Shown in pieces: positions 11,118-21,589 of a stretch of 41,810 nucleotides of DNA; positions within the stretch are counted from its first letter, which is position 1; each line of letters starts with the position of its first letter. Source of the DNA: Guillardia theta CCMP2712 (taxonomy: Eukaryota > Cryptophyceae > Pyrenomonadales > Geminigeraceae); NCBI RefSeq assembly GCF_000315625.1, contig NW_005434627.1, positions 432,552-474,361 of the forward strand. The letters are read 5' to 3'. The notes under the pieces were generated by a model, which saw nothing but the letters and a program-made list of their open reading frames with translations, searched no databases and was not told the origin of the DNA. The position numbers and the translations under genes were made by a program.

Positions 11118-11771
11118 ATGCTCTCGCTTCTCTCTACATGGACATGTGCTTGGTCGGCCCCTCGTGAGACCCCGGAAAACGCTCAGATGTCTGGAGGTGT
11201 TGACAGCAGCAAAAGTATCCGGGAGCCTTTCGAGACAGAAACAAGCGCAATGCTGGGAGGGTGGAACGAAGACGACGGGATGAATGAGTCATGGGCAATT
11301 CAGATCCCTTCCATGCCTTGGAGTCCAGCGAACGAGGACAGAAACAGAGCTGAGATGGACTCTGAGGAGGGAGAGGGCCCTTCTTTGGCAGCCTTTGGGT
11401 GGCAGCTTGAAGGGTCCTCCACGACTAGTGAAGATGGGCAGGAGGGGTCGACATATATCCAGCCGGAGGAGGGCAGGGCTGAGTATGTGGAGGTGAACTC
11501 GAGAAAGCTGTCAAGGAAGAGGTGCGTCAGAGTGAAGATAGACAGGGAGGTGCTTTCAAGACATTTCCACCTGAGCATGGAACAAGCAGCCTCATCGATT
11601 GTGTGTGCTTGCCCTGACTTGTTGTGTTTGTTCCGACACTGATCGCTGCCCCAGGGGATCGGGAAATCTACAATGAAGTACGTGTGCCGGAGGTTGGGGA
11701 TCCAGAAATGGCCTTACACGACCAAGGGGCAGAGGTGGAGGGAGCAGGTGAAGGAGGCTGATCCAAGCTGA
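11118..11771 (+). CDS. RWP-RK domain protein C
   Basis: Two exons, 11118-11600 and 11655-11771, with a 54-bp GTGTGT...CCAG intron in phase 0. The product is 199 residues from the ATG at 11118 or 176 from the ATG at 11187; the second start begins MSGGVDSS and may be preferred. The domain reads VNSRKLSRKRCVRVKI, SRHFHLSMEQAASSI, then after the intron GIGKSTMKYVC, RRLGIQ and KWPY, ending shortly after. The N-terminal part is acidic and rich in Ser/Glu, a composition common in activation regions, though that is inference. The intron falls at exactly the same codon as in proteins A and B. The canonical RWPxRK signature is relaxed here to KWPYTTKG. Confidence 0.88.
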
Positions 11772-12577
11772 TTCTTCGCCTTCTGAGCCCAACAGGGTTG
11801 TACTCACGATCCTGTTTTTTAATATGTCCGAACAGCGTCAGATATGCGCTACGTAGATCAGTTGACGACTTCAATCCTGTTCCGATGAGCTATTGGAAGA
11901 ATTCCCTGCTCCTCCTCCTTCTCCTTCTCCTGCTCTTTTCTCTCCTCCTGCTCCTGCTCCCCTTCCCCCCCTTCCTCCTCCATGATGATAGCAAATCTCG
12001 GGCACCATCTTTTCATTTTCCTTGGAATTCTCGTGATGTCATGTTTGACGTCAATCAGGCCATGATTGGTGAACAGACTACTTTCATCAGCTCTTTTCCC
12101 CCATCGAATGCTGGATGTAGATTTCTTGCGTAGTGCTACGAAGATGTACTTGACACGAGCACCAGATCACTACAAGAACCAAACAAACCAACCAACCTTC
12201 TCACTTTATGATCTTTCTATCCACCAGGCCTCACTGCACTACTACCTATCTCTCAATTCTTGATGTTTACGTACTTCTGGCCAGACACTATATACAAGGG
12301 TCATCTCATTACCAAGATGCTGCCTGTATGACGAGACAACAGCTGGCAGGGTTCCTACGAAAGGAACAAGGCGGAAACCAGGAGTCAGATGCTGACATAA
12401 TGACATGTTGATCGTCAGGAGATCTTTTGATGTCATTGCAGTGATGCATTGATCGAAGAGCAGAGGCAATTGGGTGAGAACAAGTATACTTGACAACCCG
12501 GCTGTCATCCCATTTCGTTACACTTGAAGCCTCTGTTGCTGGTGCTGGTGCTGGTGCTGGTGCTGGTACTGGCGCTG
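11772..12577. other. Intergenic region with CTC/CTG-rich tract
   Basis: A CTCCTT/CTCCTG microsatellite lies at about 11905-11975 and a GCTGGT hexamer run at about 12536-12575. No supported gene. Confidence 0.55.
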
Positions 12578-13110
12578 GAACCTGAAAATACCAGTAATGG
12601 GATCACCCTACCCTGTGCTGTATCCATGAGGATCCGGAATCACGGATACTCGCCGGATACTCTCTATTTTTAAGCGGACGCTTCCCCAGCGTTCGGCCTC
12701 CTGAATTCCCCCCACTTGCATGCACAGCAAGTGTGGTGTTTGTGCGTAGTTTACCTTCAAGTAAATTTAGAGACTTCTATCTTGTCCTTCTCTATCTTCT
12801 TCATCCTTGCTTTACTCGTGACGTCGACAATCTCTGTGTTGTGTATACAATACCCTGCATGATTTACCAGACCAAAACAGGTCTTGCTCTCCAGACGTCT
12901 CTCGTAAATCGTCTATTGTAATCAAAGCAACAGCACCAGTTCTATCGTTGAATCAGAGTACATCACCAGCATCAGCTGATGCTGTCTAGACGTGATTCAC
13001 TCTACCCTGCATAGACGTCTAGAGAGCACAGACGTCTAGAGAGCAAGACCTGTTTTGGTCTGGTGAATCATGCAGGGTAGGGTGATCCCATTACCGGTAT
13101 TTTCAAGTTC
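12578..13110. mobile_element. Fold-back (MITE-like) element with 81-bp inverted arms
   Basis: The right arm, 13030-13110, is the reverse complement of 12578-12615 joined to 12858-12900: 81 bp against 81 bp with 4 mismatches. The arms begin GAACCTGAAAATACC (left) and end TTTTCAAGTTC (right). The left arm is interrupted by 242 bp at 12616-12857. The region between the arms holds a perfect 18-bp palindrome (12967-12984) and a duplicated AGACGTCTAGAGAGCA word. No coding capacity and no clear outer target duplication were seen. It is non-autonomous; the family is unknown. Confidence 0.82.
12616..12857. mobile_element. Nested 242-bp insertion in the fold-back left arm
   Basis: The segment is bounded by the 7-bp direct repeat TACCCTG (12609-12615 and 12851-12857). 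Removing it restores a contiguous arm of exactly the length of the other arm. That is the signature of a later insertion with a 7-bp target duplication. The insert has no open frame of note, no obvious terminal inverted repeat and no poly-A tail, so its class is unknown. Confidence 0.7.
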
Positions 13111-13878
13111 AAAATATCGGTCAAAATTAGGGTAGGGTGGTGAAAAACATAGGGGTGGTGGGTCTGGTAAGGGTCAACGACTGTCGAAACCGTTGATGCG
13201 TTGAGAGCCTTTCGAGTGGGGTCAATTCCAGTGGGTGGGGTATTCGTATTGGTGGGGTGCATAAGCGATAAGATGTTTATGTACGGGTGATTACGTGCAG
13301 TCCATCATGTGAAGTCAAGGGTCATAAATTTAAGAAGGGGTGGGGGTAGTCAAATTTCTTGAACGGGCGGGGTACAGGTTCGACGATGACAGCGGATCGA
13401 TGGCGGGAAGGAGGAGGCATGGTTGGAGGAGGAGGCATGCGATGAGGAGAAGGCGTGTGATGAGGAGGAGACATGGGGAGGAGATGATTCTGGAGAAAGG
13501 AAACAAGCAGCGTGAGGAAGAGGAGATGGTTGAAGCAGGAGGGAGCGAGAGCGTTGGAAAGGTGACGTAGAGCATGAGTGTAGGGGACTTCGAAGTCAGG
13601 TATGAGAGAGAGGGAATGGCATGCAAGCAACGTCAAGTGAGATGGTCCATCGAAGGCTGTAGAGCTGGCATTCTGGAGCCGCGTATGATTCGGAGCTCTT
13701 ATCGACGGATGCTATGTTTTCAAACAGCTCCTGACTTTGCCCCTGCAGGTGAAAGGAGCCTGATTAATTTACAACTCGAATCTGGAGAAGGAGGAGCTGT
13801 AGAAAGTTACGTGAAAAAGCAGTGAAGTAAGTAGAGCCATCCGATCTCAGCCGACCATCTGTGGTCGTTGAGAACGCG
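13111..13878. other. Upstream region of the dynein gene
   Basis: The first 260 bp are rich in GGGGTGG and GGGTAGGG words, the reverse orientation of the TACCCC blocks elsewhere. The rest is non-repetitive with no recognised exon. Presumed to contain the dynein promoter, but no specific element is visible. Confidence 0.45.
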
Positions 13879-16800
13879 ATGCCGCCCATTGGGATAGCGC
13901 AGTGGGGAAACCCCCCCAGCGCCCCTTCTCCTCCTCCTACCCGGAGCGGTCATACCTTGACCAATGTCGGCAAGCTGTGCATCCTCTTCGGAGGGATGGG
14001 AGAAGACAACGACAACGTTACGATCTACAATGAGACGTTTGCGATCGACGCGTCGGCCAACGACATTCCATGCACATTCCTTCAATGCGAGGGGAAGGCT
14101 CCGGAGGGGAGGTGGAGGCATACGGCGACCTGCATCGGCGATTCCTGCATGCTCGTCTTCGGGGGGATAGGGTCCAACAGCAAGAGGTTCGATGACTGCT
14201 GGAAGCTCGACATCAGCGGCGATAGTCCTGTTTGGACCCTGCAACCCACAGCCGGCCAAAGGCCTAGCCCAAGGGCTCACCACTCAGCAAACTTGTGGAA
14301 GGAGCACCTGGTGGTGTTCGGAGGATACGGAGGACACGGCCAACGGCGCACGTACTTCAACGATGTGCATCTCCTGAACCTTCAGGGCGGCGAGGATGGG
14401 GCGTTGGAGTGGGTACAGGTTCAAATTGGCGGAAACCCTCCTGCTCCACGTGGGAATCATACGGCGTCTGTCATGGCTGTGCCGGCAAGCTCAGGGCCAA
14501 AGATGCTCATGGTGATGGGAGGGAGAGACTACTCCACCTTCTTCGATGACATCCACTTCCTGGTAAGAGCCCACACAACCGTGTCGTCCGTATCCTCTGC
14601 CCCGCTTTTGTTCGAATTGACACTTAAGTTTCGCACAGAATTTGGAACAAATGGAGTGGACGACGGTTTCGGACCTTCCCAACCCGACAATTCCCAACCG
14701 GCTTGCAAATCACGCCTCCCTGGCCATCCAATCTGTTCCGCACTACAAGGTGTTTGTCTTCGGCGGGCAGGTACTGCTTCTCTGGTTGTGCTGCAAGGAA
14801 AGTTGACATGTTTCTGTCAAGGTTGGAAACAAGGACGCGCGAACTGACTGGAAGTACGTCAACAACGTGAACTGCCTTGACTGCGGCCGCATGGAGTGGA
14901 TGGCGTCGGACGAGCACGGGGCCAGCTTCGTGGAGGGCAACTTCCCGACGCCCCGAGAGGACGTTGCGTACTGCTTCGATCGCAAGACCGGGAGGATTCT
15001 GATGCATGGAGGGTGGGCGGATCGTTTCTGCTCTGACATGTTCTACCTTGACGTATCCTCCATCGTCGGGCCTCCATACGCGATCTACTCCCTCATCCCC
15101 AGCGAAGGCCCTCTGACCGGACACACGCCCATCAAGATCGTCGGAGAGGATTTCACTCCTTCTGCTCCAGGTCCTCTGTCTCCCTCTCACCCTCCTCGGT
15201 ACTCACGTGTAGCTGCAGTCAAGATCCAGTTCACCGACGGCAAGAACACCGAGGTGGTTGATGGTAAAGTCATCAGCACTACTGAGGTTGAGGGAATACG
15301 CGCTGGGACAGCCACCTGACCACCTCTACAGATCATTTGCGAGAGCCCCGATTGGACCAAGTACTCAGCAGGTTTACATGTCCTCCTTGCTCCTTGCTCC
15401 TTGCTCCTTGCTCCTTGCTCCTTGCTCCTTGCTCCTTGCTCCTTGCTCCTTGCTCCTTGCTCCTTGCTCCTTGCTCCTTGCTCCTTGCTCCTTGCTCCTT
15501 GCTCCTTGCTCCTTGCTCCTTGCTCCTTGCTCCTTGCTCCTTGCTCCTTGCTCCTTGCTCCTTGCTCCTTGCTCCTCGCCCCCTCCTATCCCATTTCTCT
15601 CTCTCCTCACCCTCCTTGTGCTCCTTGTCCCTCCCTCCTCCTTCTGTCCTCAAACTTGAGCTTGCAGGCGAGGTTATGGTCAGAGCAAACCTGAGAGGGG
15701 AAGGCTTCACAGTGAACGTGGTCAAGTGGACCTTCTTTGTCAACACCAGACCCAACAAGTGCATCGCGTTTGGCCCCGGGCTGTTCGACTCGGAAAACGC
15801 CGGGTGGGGATTCCCTGCAGTGTTTAAGGTGCAAGCAAAGGACCAGACAGGTCGCAACCGAAGCTCGGGAGGAGAGGCGTCGTGCTGGCGGCCCAAGGTG
15901 AGCAGCCAGGTGGACTCATGGTTTGGGAGGAGGAACAGGAGCAGGAGCATGAGGGAGAGAAGGGAAATAACAACTGGGTGCAGGTTGTCTTCAAGGATAC
16001 CGGAGAGAACATCCCGTGTCACGTGGTTGACTGCAAGGACGGCACGTACGATATGGTGAGGAGGAGGAAGAAGAGGAGGAGAAAATGGTGGTGGTGGTGG
16101 TGGTGGTTTTCGCTGCCCGCTCTACTCACCTCCTCTCCTCCCAGATCTACGTTCCTATTCATCCCGGGCAGTACGTGATCGAGGTAGGATACTGCGACCC
16201 TCTCGTACAGGGGGACGAAGTTATCTTCATCCGCGGCTCCCCCTGGACAGCCTCGTTCGAGGACCCTTGGACCAAGGTCAAGTACCAGAACGAGCCGCCG
16301 CGCGTCGTGTCCGGGGTGCAGGCGGTAGCCATGGTGAAGAAGATGGTGCTGTATGGTGGGAAGTCAGACGAGGTGGTATGCTTCGACCCGGACAGCCTGT
16401 CGTGGGAGAGGCCCGAGGTAGAAGGACACAGCCCTCCGAGTCGCTCGCTGCACTCCTTCTGCGCGCTAGATAACGAGAAGGCGATCGTGATAGGAGGGAA
16501 GGGGGAGGATGAAAAGCTGCTCAATGACATTCACGTCCTTGTGTGTGAGAAGGGGAAGTGGAAGTGGCAGGCTGCAGGCGATGTCCATGGAGACAAGAAC
16601 GCGCCGAGGGCGATGCATGCTGCTTGTTTGATCCCAGGTAAGAGCGGAGGAGGGAGGAGGGAGGAGAGGGAGAAGGAGGGAGGGAGGAAGTAAGGGAGAG
16701 AAGTAGACGGAGGGAAGGAGGAAAAGAGGAAAGGGAGAGAGAGAGAAGAGGAGGGTATGAGGAGGGGAAGAGGCAGAGGAGGAGGGAAAGGGAGAGGGAG

Positions 16801-19800
16801 GATGGAGGAATGGATGGATGGATGGATGGAGGGAGGAGGGCTGACGTTGGTTGGCAGTCGGCAAGAAGGTAGTTATCTTCGGAGGTATCGGGAGCGACGA
16901 CCTTTCGCGCGACGATCTCTGCGTGCTGGCTGCGCAGAACATCGCAAAGTTAGATCTCCTCGACGTCGGGAAGCAAGTGGTAGAGGAGGTGGACGAGGAG
17001 GAGGAGGAACAGGCCCACAAACAGGAGCCCAAGGAGGAGCACAAACCTGCAGCCCCTACAGAGGAGGGAGGAGGGGAAGGAGGGGAAGGAGGGGAAGGAG
17101 GGGAAGGAGAGGAGGAGGGAGAGCACGCAAGTTCCCACCATCAGGAGCATAAGGAGGAAGAGGATGAGGGAGAGAAAAGATTCCCAAGCTCAAGGAGATT
17201 CCAGGTGAACTAGTTTACATGCTCTCCTCCCTCCTGTCCCTCACCCTCCTGTCCCTCCTCTCCCTCCCTCCTCTCCCTCCTCTCCCTTCTCTCTTTCTCT
17301 TCTCTCTTTCCCTTCATCCTTCTCTCCACCCCTTCCACTCTCGACTCCTGACCGTCTCCCAAGGCCGGAGGAGGAAGCACGGCATCGCAGCAGTGGAAGG
17401 AGTGATCTACGCGTTCGGAGGAGAGGCAGAGATCGGCAACGAGCGGCACCTGACCAACGTCACGGCCGTCGGGGAGTTCCAGATGGAGGGCAAGACGCTG
17501 GCCAAAGGGGACGCGATCCGATGGAAGCGGCTTAAAGTCACGGGAACGGTCCCTTGCCCTCGTCGAGACTTCAACATCTCCACGGTGGAGGGGAAGGTGT
17601 TGGTGCAGGGAGGAAGGGACATGGAGGGCAAGCTGCTCGACGACCTCTACAGCCTCGACCCGTCCACTGGCGAGTGGAGCATTGTGTACCGTTCAGACAA
17701 TGCATGGCAGAAGAACGAGTTTGCGCTGTCGTGCTTGATCGGCAAGAGACTGCTGACGGTGTCGGCCAAGTCCGAGGACGTCAAGTCAAAACTCGATGAC
17801 GTCAGGATCCTGGAGTTCGGCAAGATCGCAGATCAGCATGCGCTCGTTCCTGACATGATGAAACGAATCTCCAAGGAGTTGGCCGCCCTTGCGTCCTTCA
17901 ACTCCGGTAGGATACTATGACCGTCCCTCTGTCCCTCCGTCCCTCGTCAATTGTTTCACTCCCCTTCCTGCTTGCCGTCCTTCCTGGCTGTATTTCTTTT
18001 CTCACTCTCCCTCCCCCGAACCCTTCCTCTCCTCTCCTCTCCTCTCCCTTCCCCTCCCCTCCCCTCCCTTCCTCTCCCTTCCCCTCCCCTCCCCTCCCCT
18101 CCACCCCTTCCCTCCCCTCCTCTCCTCTCCTCTTCTCGCCTTTCCTCTCATCTCCTCTCGTTGACATCTCCACCAGACTCAGCCAAGAACCTTGCTCTTG
18201 ACCCCACGAAGCAAGACAGCGAGGAGAAACAGCGCGAGATTCTGATCAAGGTCAAGGGCTGCATCTACCAGGCGAAGGTCGATCAGCCGATCATCGAGCT
18301 GCAGCTCGACGTGCTCAAGGACGCCATCGGCTACTTGCAGCGGCAGGGAACTCCGACGGAGAAGCTGGAGAAGGAGATTAAAGATGTCTTTGACGGGTTT
18401 GCCGATGTCAAGAAGCAGATCCCCTCCGCCCTCGAGCTCATCAAGCCCGTCCAAGAGAGAGAGGCAGAGAAAATCAAGGCTGAGGTGAGGCCTGCTGATG
18501 TTGCCTCCCCTGCTCCTGCTCCTCCTGCTCCTGCTCCTCTTCCTTCTCGCCGCTCCTCCTGCTCCTCCTCCTCCTCCTCCTCCTTAACTGTCTCCTTTGC
18601 TTCTTCCTCCTGTCTCCTTCCCGACTGCGCCTTCCTCCCCCCCTCGTTTCACCTATTTCCCTCCTGATCCTACTTTCCCCTTCCGCGTTGCAGCTTTGCG
18701 TCAACCCACCAACTCCTCTCCTCCTCTCCTCCTCTCCTCCTCTCCTCCTCTCCTCCTCCCCTCCCTCCCTTTCTCTTACCTCGCTTCCCTCAGATCGAAA
18801 AGTTCACCCTAAAGACCAAGGTCACGCAGAAGGACTTCGGCGAGAGGTACCGGGATGGCAGCCGGAGCGGAGGAGCTGACTAGCTTGCAGGGACTTCAAC
18901 TCCTACACCACGGGCGTCGAGCAGTCCTACCTGTCCGTCTTCGAGACCAAGAAGATGCTGAGATCGCTGGATGCCGAACTCGATGGGCTGAAGCACTTCG
19001 CAAGGGTCTTCGAGTTCCCAGAGCTCACGGACGAAGCGAACTCCATCGTGGCCGCCATGCACGCCGACCTCAACACGATCTTGCAACTTTGGCACCTTGT
19101 GAGTTGACGAGTGTTTCTCTGTCTTGTTGGAGTTCTGTCATTGGTTTGTGTTGCTGAACTTCTTTTCTTGGTTTCTGTTGTTGAGGTTCTTGTCTTCCCC
19201 TGTTGTGATGTTATTGTGTTGTTTGTTCTTGGAGTCCCAATCTTTTCGTTTTTGCGTTGGAATGTCTTCCATTGTTTCCTTCCTCGAGGTTGTGACTGAT
19301 GATGTTTCAGATTGCAATGGTCAACAACCAAATGGAAGTTTGGAACCAAACCCTTTGGGCTGACATCAACGTTGAGGTTACAAGCTCTTCATCCCTTCCT
19401 CCCTCCCTCCCTCTTCTCTCCCACTGTCTCTCTTCCTCTTCCTCTTCCTCTTCCTCCTCCCTGCTCTTCTCGCACCTTCCACCCTCTCCTCCTCCTCCTC
19501 CTCCTCGCTCATCTATCGCCTCGTCAGGTCATGGAGGATGGGACCAAGGCATTCTTCAAGCAGCTGCGAGCTCAAGACAAGGTTGCCAAGGTAACCAACG
19601 CGTACACGACGATAGAGGGAAAGGTCAAGGGCTTCCTGACAGCGCTCCCCCTTGTCTCGGACCTCCGCCATCCGTCCATGCGCCCCAGGCACTGGAACAT
19701 GTTGCGCCAGCTGACAGGCAAGCAGTTCGACGAGACCAGCCCAGAGTTTGACCTCAGGACTCTCAACGACTTACACTTGGACGAGTTCGAGGATGACGTG

Positions 19801-21495
19801 GGCGAGGTCAGTCAAGGGTCTGCGTGCTTGTGTCTTCGCTTCCTCCTGATAGTTCGGCGGCTTCCCTGCCTGCTGTCTTTTTCCCCCCTGCTTTGTGCCT
19901 GTCGTGTCCTCCCCTCCCGCTCTCTCCCCCTGCCCTCCTCCTTGCGATGCTGCTGCTTGGCCTTCCCATGCTCATCTGATACTGATCTGCTTGTTCAGAT
20001 CGTCAACCGCGCACAGAAGGAGGAGAAGATGGAGCAAGCGCTAGAGAAGATCGAGAACACGTGGAAGACTTTGGAGTTTTTCTTCACCCAGCACAAGGAC
20101 ACGGATATCCAGATGATCAAACTGTCGGAGGAGGACGTTGAGACGCTGGAAGACCACCAGGTTCAGGTTCAGAACATGATGGGCAGCAGGTACCTCGCTA
20201 CCTTCGAGGAGCAGGTCACGGGGTGGCAGAAGAAGCTTTCCTCCGTCGCTGACGTCGTCGCCATCATGACTGAGATCCAGAGGACCTGGGCGTACCTTGA
20301 GACGCTCTTCATCGGCTCTGAAGAAGTTAGGAAGGAGCTGCCGGAGGACGCGGAGAGGTTTGCCGGCATCGACATCGACGTCAAACAAGTTCTCAAGGAC
20401 ATGTACGCGACCAAGAACGCGGTCAAGGCATGCTCCTCCGATGGGCTGTACCCCAAGTTGGAGTCTACCCAGTCGAAGCTGGAGATGTGCGAGAAGTCCC
20501 TGGCCAACTATCTGGAGCAGAAGAGGAGGATCTTTCCTCGCTTCTACTTCGTCTCCACGACTGACCTCCTGGACATCCTCAGCAACGGCAACGATCCTTC
20601 CAAGGTCAACTTCCACATGAGCAAGATCATCGCTGCTATCGAGACTCTCAACCTTGAGAGCGGTATCACCAGCTCCGAGCGGCCGAGCGCGACGGGGTTT
20701 GACTCGTGTGTCGGGGTGGAGCATATCGACCTTACCAAGCCGCTGAAGATCGACGGGAGGGTGGAGAACTACCTGCAGACTATCATTGACAACGTCGTGA
20801 CATCTCTCAGAGATATTCTCGTCAAGTCGATCGAAGCTTTCTCTACTACCCCGACTGAAGTTTGGGTGAAGAAAGAACCAAACCAGATTATCTTGACTAC
20901 CAGCCTTGTGTTCTTCACCAAGAAGATGGAGGAGACGTTCGTTGATATCAAGAATGGCAACGCCAAGGCCATGGAAGGAATGCTCCAGTTCAAGATCAAT
21001 GCGCTGACAGAGCTCATCGACTTAGGTGATTGTGATGGTGGCGGTGGTGGCAGTGGTGATGATGACGACGATGACGATGAAGATGAAGATGATACCTGTT
21101 TTGATTGCTTGTTTCCTGCCGCTCAACCTCGTTTCCCATGCCTAATTCTCCTCTGCTCCGTCCAACCACCATCGACAACCTTTCCTTCATCCTGCTTTTC
21201 TGACTTCCTTATCACAGTTCGCACGAACCTCACCAAGGCCGAACGTATGAAGATCATGTGCCTCATCACCCTCGACGCTCACTCGCGCGACATCGCGGCG
21301 AACTTGGTGGAGGGCAACGTGACTGAAGTGACTCAGTTCGAATGGCAAAGTCAGCTCCGCTTCGAGTGGCGATCAGCGGAGAAGGATTGCTTCATCATGA
21401 TTGTGGACGCTGAGTTCACATACAGGTCTTCTTATCCCTCTGATCTTCATTTTAACGTCATTGTCATTGACCACAACAAAAACAACATGAACATG

Positions 21496-21589
<94 letters not shown>

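Larger units (their letters stand above)
13879..17906 (+). other. Dynein N-terminal kelch-IPT-filamin-kelch region (exons 1-10)
   Basis: Exons: 13879-14562, 14639-14770, 14822-15170, 15219-15286, 15332-15371, 15668-15897, 15984-16055, 16145-16637, 16858-17204, 17378-17906; residues 1-981. Kelch blades are marked by repeated GG pairs after hydrophobic strands (CILFGGMG, LVFGGIG, VVFGGYGG, MVMGGRD, FVFGGQ, LMHGGWA). An IPT/TIG-like unit starts at GPPYAIYSLIPSEG (about residue 355), followed by a filamin-like repeat ending IRGSPWTASFEDPW. A second kelch set starts near residue 575 (VLYGGKS, IVIGGKG, VIFGGIG, YAFGGEA, LVQGGRD). An acidic Glu/Gly/His-rich insert of about 70 residues sits inside exon 9. 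The beginning of exon 10 is ambiguous: CCCAAG then GCC is an alternative acceptor, but only the acceptor before 17378 keeps the frame. Confidence 0.88.

Noticed and set aside
15258-16059. Long open frames on both strands reading LLAPCS or KEQGARS repeats
   Set aside because: They come from the 7-bp repeat without stops inside dynein intron 5; the flanking parts belong to dynein exons in one frame only.
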